Shown: positions 1 to 7,814 of the stretch, one piece after another
How the letters are laid out: each line of letters begins with the position of its first letter
How positions within the stretch are numbered: the first letter of the stretch is position 1
Assembly (NCBI GenBank): GCA_002011215.1
Contig: MTML01000095.1
Coordinates: 1 to 21,306, forward strand
DNA: 21,306 nucleotides
DNA from: Archaeoglobus sp. JdFR-24
Lineage (GTDB): Archaea; Halobacteriota; Archaeoglobi; Archaeoglobales; Archaeoglobaceae
Direction: 5' to 3'
Notes under the pieces: model-generated
The model's database searches: none
Told to the model about the DNA's origin: nothing
Seen by the model: the letters and a program-made list of their open reading frames with translations, nothing else
Program-made: the position numbers and the translations under genes

Positions 1-2
1 TT

Positions 3-74
3 TTCTGCGATCTTAAAGTAATGCGGGAAGATGATATAATTGCCAGTGGTGAGGCGATTGCGTATGGGAGATAG
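3..74 (+). CDS. 3' end of an unidentified protein gene (partial)
   Basis: An open frame enters from the left edge and ends at TAG (72-74). It encodes about 23 residues ending in DDIIASGEAIAYGR. The acidic residues followed by small and hydrophobic ones, and the ending soon before a T7 tract, fit the C-terminus of a real protein. The GEAIAYGR ending vaguely recalls PUA-type C-termini, but the piece is too short to name. It converges on the tRNA gene. The other two plus-strand frames have early stops here, which favours this one. Confidence 0.45.
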   Translation, partial: FCDLKVMREDDIIASGEAIAYGR

Positions 75-91
75 TCCTCTTCGAAATTGAA

Positions 92-98
92 TTTTTTT
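92..98 (+). terminator. Oligo-T terminator after the partial plus-strand gene
   Basis: A run of seven T lies 18 bases after the stop codon at 72-74. Archaeal RNA polymerase terminates on oligo-T tracts without needing a hairpin, so this is a plausible end for the left-edge gene. Confidence 0.4.
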
Positions 99-140
99 CA
101 TTTGATAATTTGATCCTGTCCGTCTCCAGCATTGAATTCA

Positions 141-149
141 AAGAAAAAG
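141..149 (-). terminator. Oligo-T terminator of tRNA-Phe
   Basis: On the minus strand, TTTTTCTTT follows directly after the tRNA discriminator base. Such T-rich stretches immediately 3' of tRNA genes are the usual archaeal termination signal. Confidence 0.6.
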
Positions 150-223
150 TGCCCGGAGCCGGATTTGAACCGGCGACTATGCGGTCTTCAGCCGCACGCT
201 CTCCCAGGCTGAGCTACCCGGGC
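150..223 (-). tRNA. tRNA-Phe (GAA)
   Basis: The minus strand folds as a full cloverleaf. The acceptor stem is GCCCGGG with TCCGGGC (one G-U pair), followed by discriminator A. The D arm is GCTC/GAGC. The anticodon stem is TGCGG/CCGCA with loop CTGAAGA, giving anticodon GAA (plus-strand 187-189) for phenylalanine. The T arm is GCCGG/CCGGC with loop TTCAAAT. No intron is present and CCA is not encoded. It is transcribed leftwards and converges on the partial gene at 3-74. A promoter must lie to its right; the AT-rich stretch at 225-275 is the likely place, but I cannot single out a TATA box. Confidence 0.97.
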
Positions 224-419
224 ATTTTTATGCAATTGTATATGCGCTTAATTGTATCTGTATTTTTATTTTTTGGTTGTCTAATCGCCTGTAGTATTTT
301 TTTGTTGTTTGATTGAATTGGAAACATATTCTACAGCTTCATTAAATTTACTTAATTTCATTCTTACCTCTCTGCGTTTTTGTTTGCTGGAATGTGGTGG
401 TTAAATATTAACTGAATGT

Positions 420-440
420 ACTTACCTGCTGTCAGTAAGT
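420..440. repeat. Short inverted repeat between EMO gene and tRNA
   Basis: ACTTAC (420-425) and GTAAGT (435-440) are perfect inverted arms around a nine-base loop. The element lies 17 bases beyond the stop codon of the CCG-protein gene at 457 and could form a 3' stem-loop on its mRNA. No strong T-run follows on that strand. The rest of 224-456 is AT-rich and shows no gene. Confidence 0.4.
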
Positions 441-456
441 TAAATAAAATATGTAT

Positions 457-2439
457 TTACTCTCCGTAAGCTGATTCCCAGACTAGTTCAACGATATCTA
501 GCACCTGCAACCTGTCATCAAGTTTCTCTGACTTTACACCATCTTCGAGCATTATCATGCAAAAGGGACATGCGACTGCAAGAACCTCCGCGACTGATGC
601 AGCCTCTCTCGCTCTGATGTTGTTTGGTCTATCCTCTCCGGGATATTCTCTGACAAGATTCCCTCCTCCTGCACCACAGCAGAAACTCTTCTCGCGATTT
701 CTTGGCATCTCCACCAGCTCTAATCCGGGAATGGCCTTGAGTATCTCTCTTGGAAGATCATACATTTTGTTGTATCTTCCTAGATAGCATGGGTCGTGGA
801 AGGTAACTCTTTTGTTAACGGGCTTTTTAAACTTCAACTTTCCACTCTTAATTGCCTCGTTTATCACTTCAAGTATGAATCTGACCTCAAGTCCTTCGTA
901 TTCATTTATGAATGTGTTGTAGCAGTGAGGTGAGGTGATGATCATCTTCTCAACACTGTATTTGTTGAAGGTGTTGATATTCTCTTCCTTGAGTATCTGG
1001 AAAAGACCTTCCTCACCAACCCTCCTCACATCGTTGCCACAGCACCCCTCCTCTTTCCCGAGGATTGCATAGTTTACGCCTATATCTGCTAAAATTCTTG
1101 CCAGTTTTTGTGTTACTGGCTTGTTCCTGTTATCAAAGGAATGAGCACACCCAACGTACCACAACCACTCGAACTCAGCATTTTTTGCCCGTGGGATCTC
1201 AATATCTGCCCCTTTCGTCCACTGATCCCTCTTGAACTTTGCCTCACCCCATGGGTTTTTCTGTTTTTGAATGTTGGTAAGGAGATCTCTTATATCTGGT
1301 GGAGCCTCTCCGCTCTCTACTATTCCTCTCCTCATTTCTTCAAGGATCTCCATTTGTTCGATGTAAACGGGACACATTTCCATACAGGCTCTACATGTTG
1401 TGCATGCCCACACCCCTTCCATGTCCATTACTGTGTCGAGCAGTAATGGCTCTTCTTTCTGGCTGGTCAGCCTATAGGTTTCCTGACCAACTTTTCTGAG
1501 GTTCTGCATCAGGAACATCGGATTAAGGCTTGCACCCGAATTTGCAGCCGGGCAAATGTCCTGACACCTTCCACATCTCATACAGGAGAGACTGGAAAGC
1601 AGATCTCTCCACTGAAGGTCTGATGGCTTAATCGCTCCCATGTATTCCTCATCGCTGATCCCCCTGACTTTCCCGGGCACCCTATCGCTCCTGGTGAGGA
1701 TGTTTATGGGAGCTGCTATCACATGGGCCAATTTGGTGAAGGGGGCTGACGCGACAAGGATCATCGCGAGCAGGGAGTGGAGAGTCCAGACGGCTCTGTA
1801 TGCTGAAACATTCCATGATAAAATTGAAGATATCGCCCCACCTATGATGGCCGTATATGGATCCATGCCACTGGTGAGCCTGAAACCTTCTATTGAGAAT
1901 CCCAGAATCGTTATCAGCACAAGCCCCCATACAACAAAACCATCATCCTTTGCAAATTCCCATTTTCTGGTAAATCTTGAAGGTTTGAGAAAGTATCTGT
2001 TGATAACAGCAATGAAAAGACCTGCAAGCAAGGCAAGACCTGCCATGTCCATAAAGGCCTCATGGATGAGGTAAAAGGCCCCTCTGAAAAATGAACTGTC
2101 AAAATGGTCAGCGTAGGTGAGAATTCCCGTTCCGATAATAAGCACAATCACTCCCCAGAAAATCAGAAGGTGCATGAAACCCATCTTTGATTCTCTCAGC
2201 CATAACCTAACAAAAAGAAAGCCATCCCTGATTACCGCGATTATTTTACTTCTAAGGTTGTTGAATCTCGGTTCATCATCTCTTCCAGTTTTCACGAATC
2301 TGTATCTCATGTATGCTCCAAGTAAGAATACTATACCAGCTATCACAAATACTAGATAATGTATCGAAAGTATTGGAGAGTCTCCAACACCCCATTCCAG
2401 TTCCCTCGTGGGTAGAATTTGAAACACGAACAGATTCAT
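457..2439 (-). CDS. NarI-type cytochrome b / CCG-domain iron-sulfur reductase (EMO-like ETF:quinone oxidoreductase)
   Basis: A 660-residue membrane-bound electron-transfer protein. Residues about 22-247 hold five to six hydrophobic helices like NarI/DsrM cytochrome b; His90, His221 and His239 in or near helices are candidate haem ligands. Two [4Fe-4S] motifs follow (Cys286/289/292/296 and Cys346/349/352/356). Two CCG domains come next: Cys431, Cys466-467, Cys506, then Cys551, Cys587-588 and Cys624/627. The first CCG unit has Ser503 where a CxxC would supply another Cys. This fusion is the EMO (DUF224) family that passes electrons from reduced ETF to menaquinone during fatty-acid oxidation; the role here is inferred from family architecture, as no ETF gene is in the window. 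HdrD/DsrK-type reductases are the alternative. The start has a GGTGA site six bases upstream. The gene is single, with a palindrome-rich upstream region. Confidence 0.85.
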   Translation of the reverse strand: MNLFVFQILPTRELEWGVGDSPILSIHYLVFVIAGIVFLLGAYMRYRFVKTGRDDEPRFNNLRSKIIAVIRDGFLFVRLWLRESKMGFMHLLIFWGVIVLIIGTGILTYADHFDSSFFRGAFYLIHEAFMDMAGLALLAGLFIAVINRYFLKPSRFTRKWEFAKDDGFVVWGLVLITILGFSIEGFRLTSGMDPYTAIIGGAISSILSWNVSAYRAVWTLHSLLAMILVASAPFTKLAHVIAAPINILTRSDRVPGKVRGISDEEYMGAIKPSDLQWRDLLSSLSCMRCGRCQDICPAANSGASLNPMFLMQNLRKVGQETYRLTSQKEEPLLLDTVMDMEGVWACTTCRACMEMCPVYIEQMEILEEMRRGIVESGEAPPDIRDLLTNIQKQKNPWGEAKFKRDQWTKGADIEIPRAKNAEFEWLWYVGCAHSFDNRNKPVTQKLARILADIGVNYAILGKEEGCCGNDVRRVGEEGLFQILKEENINTFNKYSVEKMIITSPHCYNTFINEYEGLEVRFILEVINEAIKSGKLKFKKPVNKRVTFHDPCYLGRYNKMYDLPREILKAIPGLELVEMPRNREKSFCCGAGGGNLVREYPGEDRPNNIRAREAASVAEVLAVACPFCMIMLEDGVKSEKLDDRLQVLDIVELVWESAYGE

Positions 2440-2524
2440 TCCTTCTCACCCTGCTGATCATTTAATTTTACATTAATTATGTTGATGGTAGCGTTATTGC
2501 TTTACCGTTATTAAAATTTTACCC

Positions 2525-2574
2525 AGTTGAACTCAGTTGATTCAACTAAAAAGACAGAATTTGAACAGTTCAAA
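2525..2574. promoter_or_regulatory. Pair of perfect palindromes upstream of the EMO-like gene
   Basis: Two dyads occur: AGTTGATTCAACT (2535-2547, one-base centre) and TTTGAACAGTTCAAA (2560-2574, one-base centre). Their centres are 26 bp apart. An extra half-site AGTTGAA lies at 2525-2531. All share a TTGAA/TTCAA core. They sit about 85-135 bases upstream of the start at 2439, just upstream of a possible minus-strand TATA (TTTTAATA, 2509-2516). This looks like a binding array for a dimeric regulator; the identity of the regulator is unknown. Confidence 0.55.
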
Positions 2575-2596
2575 GTAAATAAGCCTGAAATAAAAG

Positions 2597-2630
2597 TATT
2601 CAATCAAAAAATTTAAATAATGGTTGAATA
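2597..2630. repeat. Inverted repeat TATTCAA / TTGAATA
   Basis: TATTCAA (2597-2603) and TTGAATA (2624-2630) are perfect seven-base inverted arms with a 20-base AT-rich spacer. They lie between the M42 gene end (2650) and the two palindromes at 2535-2574, and share the TTGAA core. They may be a third operator site or a 3' stem-loop of the M42 mRNA. Confidence 0.4.
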
Positions 2631-2649
2631 GTAATGTTTAATCATTTTG

Positions 2650-3714
2650 TTATTCTGGCTTGAAATGATTTCGAGCGGTCTCAAGAGCCCTTGCAATGAG
2701 TTTCGAAGAGTTATCGAGATCCACAAGATCAAGCACCTCAACGGGTGAGTGGATGTATCTGGCGGGAACGCTTATAACTCCTGAAGGTATCCCGGATTTT
2801 GTGAGATGGATTGCTGTAGCATCTGTTGTTCCACCTTCTACGACTTCCATCTGATAAGGAATTTCATACTTTTGAGCAGTCGTTTTTAACCAGTCGATTA
2901 CCTTCCTGGATGCTATCAGCCCCCTCCCAGAGGCATCGACAACTGTAATTGCAGGCCCTTTGCCAAGTTTAACATCCATGTATGCGGACTCAGCGCCGGG
3001 AAAATCTGCAGCCACACAAACGTCTGTTGCAATCGCTGCATCAGGCTCGATCGCGAAAGCAGATATTCTGGCTCCCTTAAGTCCAACCTCTTCCTGAACT
3101 GTGCCTACAGCGTAGATCGTTGCATCACTCTTTGTTTCCTTCAAAGCCTCAATCATCATCGCAACTCCAGCCCTGTTATCAAACGCTTTACCTGTTACTC
3201 TTGTATTCCTCAGACTATTAAATTCTCTATCCAGTGTAATCGGAGTGCCGATATCTATTCCCATCTCAATGACCTCTTCTTTCGAAGAGGCACCGACATC
3301 AATGTACATATCTCCGATCTCAATAACTTTCTTTCTCTCCTCTCCTTTCATCAGATGGGGAGGTTTGCAACCAAGAACACCGTAGACCTTTCCCTTATCT
3401 CCATGCAGAACAACCCTCTGGTTGAGGACGGTCTGGTCAAACCATCCACCCAGGGGTGAGAGCCTCAAAAATCCCTTGTCATCGATGTACTTGACAATAA
3501 AGCCTATTTCATCCATATGGGATGCGACCATAAGTTCAAGCTCGCCACCGTTTTTCACGCAAATTATGTTCCCCATAGAATCTATTTTTATCTCATCAAC
3601 AACATCTTCAAGCTCTGCTCTGACAATTTCTCTTATTTCATCCTCAAACCCACTAACGCCATGGGCGTTGCTGAGTCTTGCCAGAAGATCCTTTAATTGT
3701 TCAATTTTTTCCAT
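2650..3714 (-). CDS. M42 family metallo-aminopeptidase (TET / glutamyl aminopeptidase-like)
   Basis: A 354-residue cytosolic dinuclear metallopeptidase of the TET family, which forms dodecameric tetrahedra and trims peptides released by the proteasome. The expected metal and catalytic residues are visible: His66 and Asp68 in the SHMDEIGF segment, Asp179 in AFDNRAG, the Glu208-Glu209 pair in VQEEVGLKGA, Asp231 in ATDV, and His322 in YIHSPVEV. The length is normal for the family. The start has a perfect GGAGGT site whose first bases overlap the TAG stop of the upstream hxlB (11-base gap), so the two are surely co-transcribed and probably translationally coupled. Substrate preference (Glu/Asp, Leu or Lys types exist) cannot be read from the sequence. 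Confidence 0.93.
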   Translation of the reverse strand: MEKIEQLKDLLARLSNAHGVSGFEDEIREIVRAELEDVVDEIKIDSMGNIICVKNGGELELMVASHMDEIGFIVKYIDDKGFLRLSPLGGWFDQTVLNQRVVLHGDKGKVYGVLGCKPPHLMKGEERKKVIEIGDMYIDVGASSKEEVIEMGIDIGTPITLDREFNSLRNTRVTGKAFDNRAGVAMMIEALKETKSDATIYAVGTVQEEVGLKGARISAFAIEPDAAIATDVCVAADFPGAESAYMDVKLGKGPAITVVDASGRGLIASRKVIDWLKTTAQKYEIPYQMEVVEGGTTDATAIHLTKSGIPSGVISVPARYIHSPVEVLDLVDLDNSSKLIARALETARNHFKPE

Positions 3715-3725
3715 GTATTCACCTC

Positions 3726-4304
3726 CTATTCAAGAATTGCATGCCTCTCTTCGAGGTCTTTCTCTTTCAAACCCTTAATGCTCAGAAGCTCGGCTATTAA
3801 CCCATCGAGAAATACAAGCGAAGTGAGTTCGAACATTGTGCCAAGAGGGGCAAGTCGGGATATCTGTTCATTCCTCTCAGTTTTGACCTTTCCTTTAAGA
3901 ACAACCACCACATCACTCATCCTTGCAAGTGTGGAGTTGACGTTGTTGGTTATCGCTGCAATTTTTGAACCCACAATAGATTTTGCCTTCATTGTTATGT
4001 TTATAACTGATGTAGTCTCTCCAGAACCTGAAATGGCAATCAAAAGGTCATCTTCTTTGATTTTTGGAGTAACAGTCTCTCCTACCACATACACAGAGTA
4101 TCCGAGATGCATCAGTCTCATTGCAAAGGCTTTGGCAACAAAACCACTTCTACCTGCCCCTATCACAAAAATATTTCTGGAATTGTTAATTGTATTAATC
4201 AGCTCTTGAATCTGATCGAGATCTAATTCTTCTCTGAGCGTTTTAATGTGGTTCTCCAGATTTTTTAAAAACTCTATAATCATTTCACCTGTCAGAATTT
4301 TCAC
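3726..4304 (-). CDS. hxlB: 6-phospho-3-hexuloisomerase (SIS domain)
   Basis: A 192-residue single SIS-domain protein that interconverts 6-phospho-3-hexulose and fructose 6-phosphate. In archaea without an oxidative pentose phosphate pathway it works in the reverse RuMP route that makes ribulose 5-phosphate. The sugar-phosphate-binding segments are GAGRSGFVAKAFAMRLMHLG (from about residue 49), ISGSGET (91-97) and APLGTMFE. The RHAILE C-terminus is typical of the family. The partner hexulose-6-phosphate synthase gene is not in the window. The start is uncertain: GTG at 4304 gives 192 residues and a short leader from the TATA box, while ATG at 4283 gives 185 residues but has GGTGA almost touching it. 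It is the first gene of an operon with the M42 peptidase. Confidence 0.92.
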   Translation of the reverse strand: MKILTGEMIIEFLKNLENHIKTLREELDLDQIQELINTINNSRNIFVIGAGRSGFVAKAFAMRLMHLGYSVYVVGETVTPKIKEDDLLIAISGSGETTSVINITMKAKSIVGSKIAAITNNVNSTLARMSDVVVVLKGKVKTERNEQISRLAPLGTMFELTSLVFLDGLIAELLSIKGLKEKDLEERHAILE

Positions 4305-4322
4305 CTCTCAGAATAATTCAAC

Positions 4323-4350
4323 CTTAAATTGAATTTAAGCTTTTTTATAT
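4323..4350 (-). promoter_or_regulatory. hxlB promoter with TATA box and perfect palindrome
   Basis: On the minus strand ATATAAAAAA (4341-4350) is a good archaeal TATA box. The expected transcription start, about 25 bases on, falls near 4320. Between them lies CTTAAATTGAATTTAAG (4323-4339), a perfect eight-base dyad with a one-base centre. A dyad between the TATA box and the start site is a typical repressor position in archaea, so negative control of hxlB and the M42 gene is inferred. Confidence 0.6.
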
Positions 4351-4443
4351 CCTATCATCACCAGATCGAACCTTTAATGTGAAAATAATAGGTCTTAACT
4401 CCTGAGCTAACCCCGAATATCCTTAATTAACGTTATAAACACT

Positions 4444-5247
4444 TTAGTTTTTAATTAGTGATTTGAGAATCATTGTTGATATCTCTTCTGTAGTATCATC
4501 TCTTGTGCCGCCAGAAAGAATGATGAGGATTTTTTTACTTTCCCATTCCCTTTTTATCATTTTCAATATCTCCATGAAACATTCGGATGAAAGATTAAGT
4601 TCTGAATACTCACTTTCATGGGCATCCTGTCCGACATACCATATCAGAACTTCTGGAGAAAATGATTCTACAATCTGGAATATCTTCTCAAAATTTTGCA
4701 GATAGTTATGTTCATCATCTTCAGCTCTCAAACAGAGTTTCCTCCCATTTTTTGACTGCCGATTCTGGTTGCAAAAGCAAATATACATTATATCGGGATC
4801 ATATGCAACATACTGAAAAACGCCCTCTCCATGATGGGAATCTGTATCTATGATTGCTATTCTTTCAAAGCCAGAATCTCTGAGGACCTTTATTGCTATA
4901 TTGACATCGTTTAAAAAAGAGTATCCTTTAAAACTCTCTCTTGTTGCATTATGACCCGTTCCAGAGGTTGGGACAATAATAACATCGTAATTCCTCATCA
5001 TTTTTGCAGCGGTCGAAACAGCCCAGACGGATTTAAAGGAAGATGAAGATGCAAAAAATCTTCTCACCTTCTCCACCATCTCTCTTGAGTGAACCTCATA
5101 AAGTATCCTCTCATCGAAATCATACTTTTCAGCCGGTATGTGTTTAATACCATATTTTTCCAGAGCCCTTTCAAATCCAATTAATCTTCTGGATATTGCC
5201 AGATTGGTTTCTTTTATCTCTGGCGAATATACGACGGCAAATTTCAT
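4444..5247 (-). CDS. Histone deacetylase-fold protein with altered active site
   Basis: A 267-residue protein of the arginase/deacetylase (HDAC/AcuC/acetylpolyamine amidohydrolase) fold, shorter than the usual 300-375. The stretch from His99 (HNATRESFKGYSFLND) aligns without gaps to the HDAC segment that starts with the two active-site His. The zinc ligands are kept: Asp136 and His138 in DTDSHHGEG, and Asp208 in GQDAH. The second active-site His is Asn100, and the usual catalytic Tyr of the SGGY motif is Thr248. Metal binding is therefore likely, but ordinary deacetylase chemistry is doubtful; a different amide hydrolase or a binding role is possible. No ribosome binding site precedes the ATG, and a TATA-like core lies 27 bases upstream, suggesting a leaderless mRNA. 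It is divergent from the corrinoid activator. Confidence 0.75.
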   Translation of the reverse strand: MKFAVVYSPEIKETNLAISRRLIGFERALEKYGIKHIPAEKYDFDERILYEVHSREMVEKVRRFFASSSSFKSVWAVSTAAKMMRNYDVIIVPTSGTGHNATRESFKGYSFLNDVNIAIKVLRDSGFERIAIIDTDSHHGEGVFQYVAYDPDIMYICFCNQNRQSKNGRKLCLRAEDDEHNYLQNFEKIFQIVESFSPEVLIWYVGQDAHESEYSELNLSSECFMEILKMIKREWESKKILIILSGGTRDDTTEEISTMILKSLIKN

Positions 5248-5301
5248 CAGAGACTAATTGTAGAAACTCCTAAATATCATTTTTGTAAAGTATTCTCAGG
5301 C
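5248..5301. promoter_or_regulatory. Shared divergent promoter region with central TATA-like core
   Basis: Only 54 bases separate the two divergent starts. The core TAAATATCAT (5271-5280) is centred about 27 bases from both ATG codons (5247 and 5302), the distance expected of a TATA box for leaderless transcripts. Neither start has a strong Shine-Dalgarno sequence. One AT core may serve both directions, or two overlapping boxes may exist. Confidence 0.5.
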
Positions 5302-7119
5302 ATGGCAGGAGCTGAGAATTCCTCAAAGGATAAAGATGATGGTGTATCTGTCACATTCCTACCTTCTGGAAAAAGAATAAATGTTAAGAAAGGATTTACA
5401 ATTCTTCAGGCTGCTCAGGAAGCGGGAGAAGGTATAAGAAGCTTGTGTGGTGGAAAAGGAAGCTGCGGGAAGTGCAAGGTCATTCTGGAAAGAGGTGACG
5501 TTATCAAAAATCCAGAACCTCATGAAAAATTTATTAAAGAAAGCGATGAACCCAATACAATTCTTGCCTGTCAGGCAAAAATCCTTTCGGATCTTGATGT
5601 ATATATACCGGTCGAATCGAGACTTGAGAAGCAGCAGATCCTCTCAGAATTCTTCATTAAAGAAAAGGATCTAAACCCAATTGTAAAAAAGGAGTTTTAT
5701 GAGAATGCTTTTCTTCCAGAAATAGTTTCCTCCCGAGGTTATAGACTTGCATGCAATCCCGATATTGAAGAGGGAGATTTAACACTGATTCTGAGGGGAA
5801 ACGAGATTATCGCGGTTGAAAAGGGAAACACACTCGAAGAATTTTTTGGGCTCGCAGTTGACATTGGCACAACCACAATAGTTACAGCTCTTGTTGATTT
5901 GAAAAGTGGAAGGCTGGTTGATATAGCCTCAGATTACAACGGTCAAATTATTTATGGAGAGGAGGTTCTCTCCAGAGTAGAATTCGCAAGAAGCAGGAAA
6001 GATGGTTTACAACTCCTCCAGAAATCCGTTGTAGATTCAATCAATCGACTTGTGGAAAGGGTTATGGGTGATTTTACGGAACCCTCAAAAATTTACGATG
6101 TTGTGGTCGCTGGAAATACGCTGATGACACACTTTCTTTTCGGCAAGAGTGTTGAATATCTTTTTGAAATTCCGGATGTGAAAGTTGAAAGAAAACCTCT
6201 CATTGCTAAAGCATCCAGTATGAATCTGAACGTCAATGGAGAAGCTCAGGTTTTCAGCTTACCTCCGGTCGGAAGATATGTTGGTGGTGATATTGTTGGA
6301 GATGTCATAACCTCCGGTATTCTCGATTCAGAAGATATATCGCTGATGGTGGATCTTGGGACAAATGGAGAGATCGTTATTGGTAGTGAAGGCTGGCTCA
6401 TATCTATTTCTGTAGCTTCCGGGCCCGCCTTTGAAGGTTATGAGATCAAGCATGGATCAAGGGCTGTTGAAGGAGCAATAGATCATGTTAAAATCAAAGA
6501 TCCAAACTCAAAACCAGAATTTACGGTGATAGGAAAAACAAAACCGAGAAGCATCTGCGGCAGCGGACTCATCGATTTACTTGCGGAGCTTTTCAAAAAC
6601 GACATTGTCGATTTCACAGGAACCCTGCAAAAAAATCCAAGGGTAAGGAAGGGGGACGACGGATTGGAATATGTTGTTGTTGAAGCGGAAGAGACCACTA
6701 CAGGAAAGGAAATCGTTCTGACTCAGAAAGATATAGATACGCTTGTGATGTCGAAGGCGGCTGTTTGTGCAGGCATATCTGTTCTTTTAAAAAAGGCAGG
6801 GCTTGGAATTGAAGATATCAGAAAGTTTTACATTGCGGGTGCTTTTGGTTATTATATCGGTATCGAAAATTCATTCGTTATCGGGTTGTTTCCAGAGTTT
6901 CCCAATGCTGATGTGATACAGATTGGAAACGGTGCACTGGCAGGTTCATATATTGCCCTGACATCTGAAAGGAAAAGAAAACTATCTGAGACTGTTGCTA
7001 GGATAATGACGTATTTCGATCTCAGCACGGATCCTGATTTCATGGATGAGTACAATGCAGCACTCTCAATTCCTGGAAAACCCGAACTGTTTCCGAATAT
7101 TTACAGCAGGTATCTTTAG
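5302..7119 (+). CDS. RACo-like corrinoid-protein reductive activator (2Fe-2S plus ASKHA domain, DUF4445)
   Basis: A 605-residue protein of the family that reductively reactivates oxidised Co(II) corrinoid proteins with ATP (RACo of acetogens; related to RamA and MtoD-type activators). The N-terminus is a plant-type 2Fe-2S ferredoxin domain with Cys49, Cys55, Cys58 and Cys90. After a linker, the ASKHA ATPase domain starts at about residue 184 (AVDIGTTT) and shows [22 protein letters not shown] (from 349), [11 protein letters not shown] and IAGAFG. The corrinoid or methyltransferase partner is not in this window, so the client is unknown. It is the first gene of a run with pyrF (eight-base gap), dapF and a TIM-barrel gene. 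The ATG probably starts a leaderless transcript. Confidence 0.88.
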   Translation: MAGAENSSKDKDDGVSVTFLPSGKRINVKKGFTILQAAQEAGEGIRSLCGGKGSCGKCKVILERGDVIKNPEPHEKFIKESDEPNTILACQAKILSDLDVYIPVESRLEKQQILSEFFIKEKDLNPIVKKEFYENAFLPEIVSSRGYRLACNPDIEEGDLTLILRGNEIIAVEKGNTLEEFFGLAVDIGTTTIVTALVDLKSGRLVDIASDYNGQIIYGEEVLSRVEFARSRKDGLQLLQKSVVDSINRLVERVMGDFTEPSKIYDVVVAGNTLMTHFLFGKSVEYLFEIPDVKVERKPLIAKASSMNLNVNGEAQVFSLPPVGRYVGGDIVGDVITSGILDSEDISLMVDLGTNGEIVIGSEGWLISISVASGPAFEGYEIKHGSRAVEGAIDHVKIKDPNSKPEFTVIGKTKPRSICGSGLIDLLAELFKNDIVDFTGTLQKNPRVRKGDDGLEYVVVEAEETTTGKEIVLTQKDIDTLVMSKAAVCAGISVLLKKAGLGIEDIRKFYIAGAFGYYIGIENSFVIGLFPEFPNADVIQIGNGALAGSYIALTSERKRKLSETVARIMTYFDLSTDPDFMDEYNAALSIPGKPELFPNIYSRYL

Positions 7120-7127
7120 GTGGTTTG

Positions 7128-7790
7128 ATGAGCGGAACAAAAAAAGGGTTAATAATGGCACTCGATCTGATTGAAAGAGAAAAGGCATTGGATATTGCTG
7201 GAAATGTGGCAGATTATATTGATTTTATCAAGGTCAATTATCCACTTGTTCTTTCTTCGGGAATTGGGGTTATTGGAGAGCTTGCTGAAATAAAGCCAGT
7301 TATTGCTGATTTCAAAATAGCTGACATACCTTATACGAGCACACTGATCGCAAAAATTGCCTTTGAAAATGGAGCATTTGCTGTGATATGTCATGGATTT
7401 GCAGGAAGCGACACTTTGAAAGCTGTTCTTGATGTGGCTGAAGAATACGGTGGTGAGGTCTATGTGGTTACAGAACTTTCAAGCCCGGGTGGAAGGGAAT
7501 TTTTGCAGAGACACGCTGATAGCATCGCAATGCTGGCAAGGGATATCGGATGTCATGGCATAATCGCACCGGCAACGAGGCCGGAAAGAATTAAAGATCT
7601 CAGAAAAATCGCGGGAGATATGAAAATTCTGTCTCCGGGTGTGGGTGTTCAGGGTGGAGATGTTGTAACGACTCTGGAGGCAGGTGCGGATTATATTATA
7701 GTTGGTAGAACCATTTATGCCTCAGAAGATCCGGTGTTTCAGGCTAAAAAGCTCAGGGAAGAAATAGATGTTTTTTTGGTAGATAGATGA
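7128..7790 (+). CDS. pyrF: Orotidine 5'-phosphate decarboxylase
   Basis: A 220-residue TIM-barrel enzyme that decarboxylates OMP to UMP, the last step of de novo UMP synthesis. The catalytic Asp-Lys-Asp array is in DFKIADIP (Asp61, Lys63, Asp66). The phosphate-binding loops are [10 protein letters not shown] (from 169) and IVGRTIY (from 191). The size is that of archaeal and short bacterial enzymes. I chose ATG at 7128 over TTG at 7125 because AGGTGG (7118-7123) is spaced well for it. That site overlaps the stop of the upstream corrinoid activator gene, so the two are in one operon. Confidence 0.96.
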   Translation: MSGTKKGLIMALDLIEREKALDIAGNVADYIDFIKVNYPLVLSSGIGVIGELAEIKPVIADFKIADIPYTSTLIAKIAFENGAFAVICHGFAGSDTLKAVLDVAEEYGGEVYVVTELSSPGGREFLQRHADSIAMLARDIGCHGIIAPATRPERIKDLRKIAGDMKILSPGVGVQGGDVVTTLEAGADYIIVGRTIYASEDPVFQAKKLREEIDVFLVDR

Positions 7791-7814
7791 ATTTAAAGCC
7801 GTGGAGATGATAAA

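Noticed and set aside
224..456. A gene in the gap between tRNA-Phe and the CCG-protein gene
   Set aside because: Frames are short, of AT-rich composition, and lack ribosome binding sites; only a small inverted repeat is seen.
557..787. Plus-strand open frame opposite the CCG-protein gene
   Set aside because: It lies antisense to the conserved CCG domains and shows no family features; it is a shadow frame.
4300..4365. Possible C/D-box small RNA on the minus strand (TGATGA ... CTGA)
   Set aside because: The boxes are about 50 bases apart but there are no D' and C' boxes, and the stretch is fully explained by the hxlB TATA box, palindrome and start.
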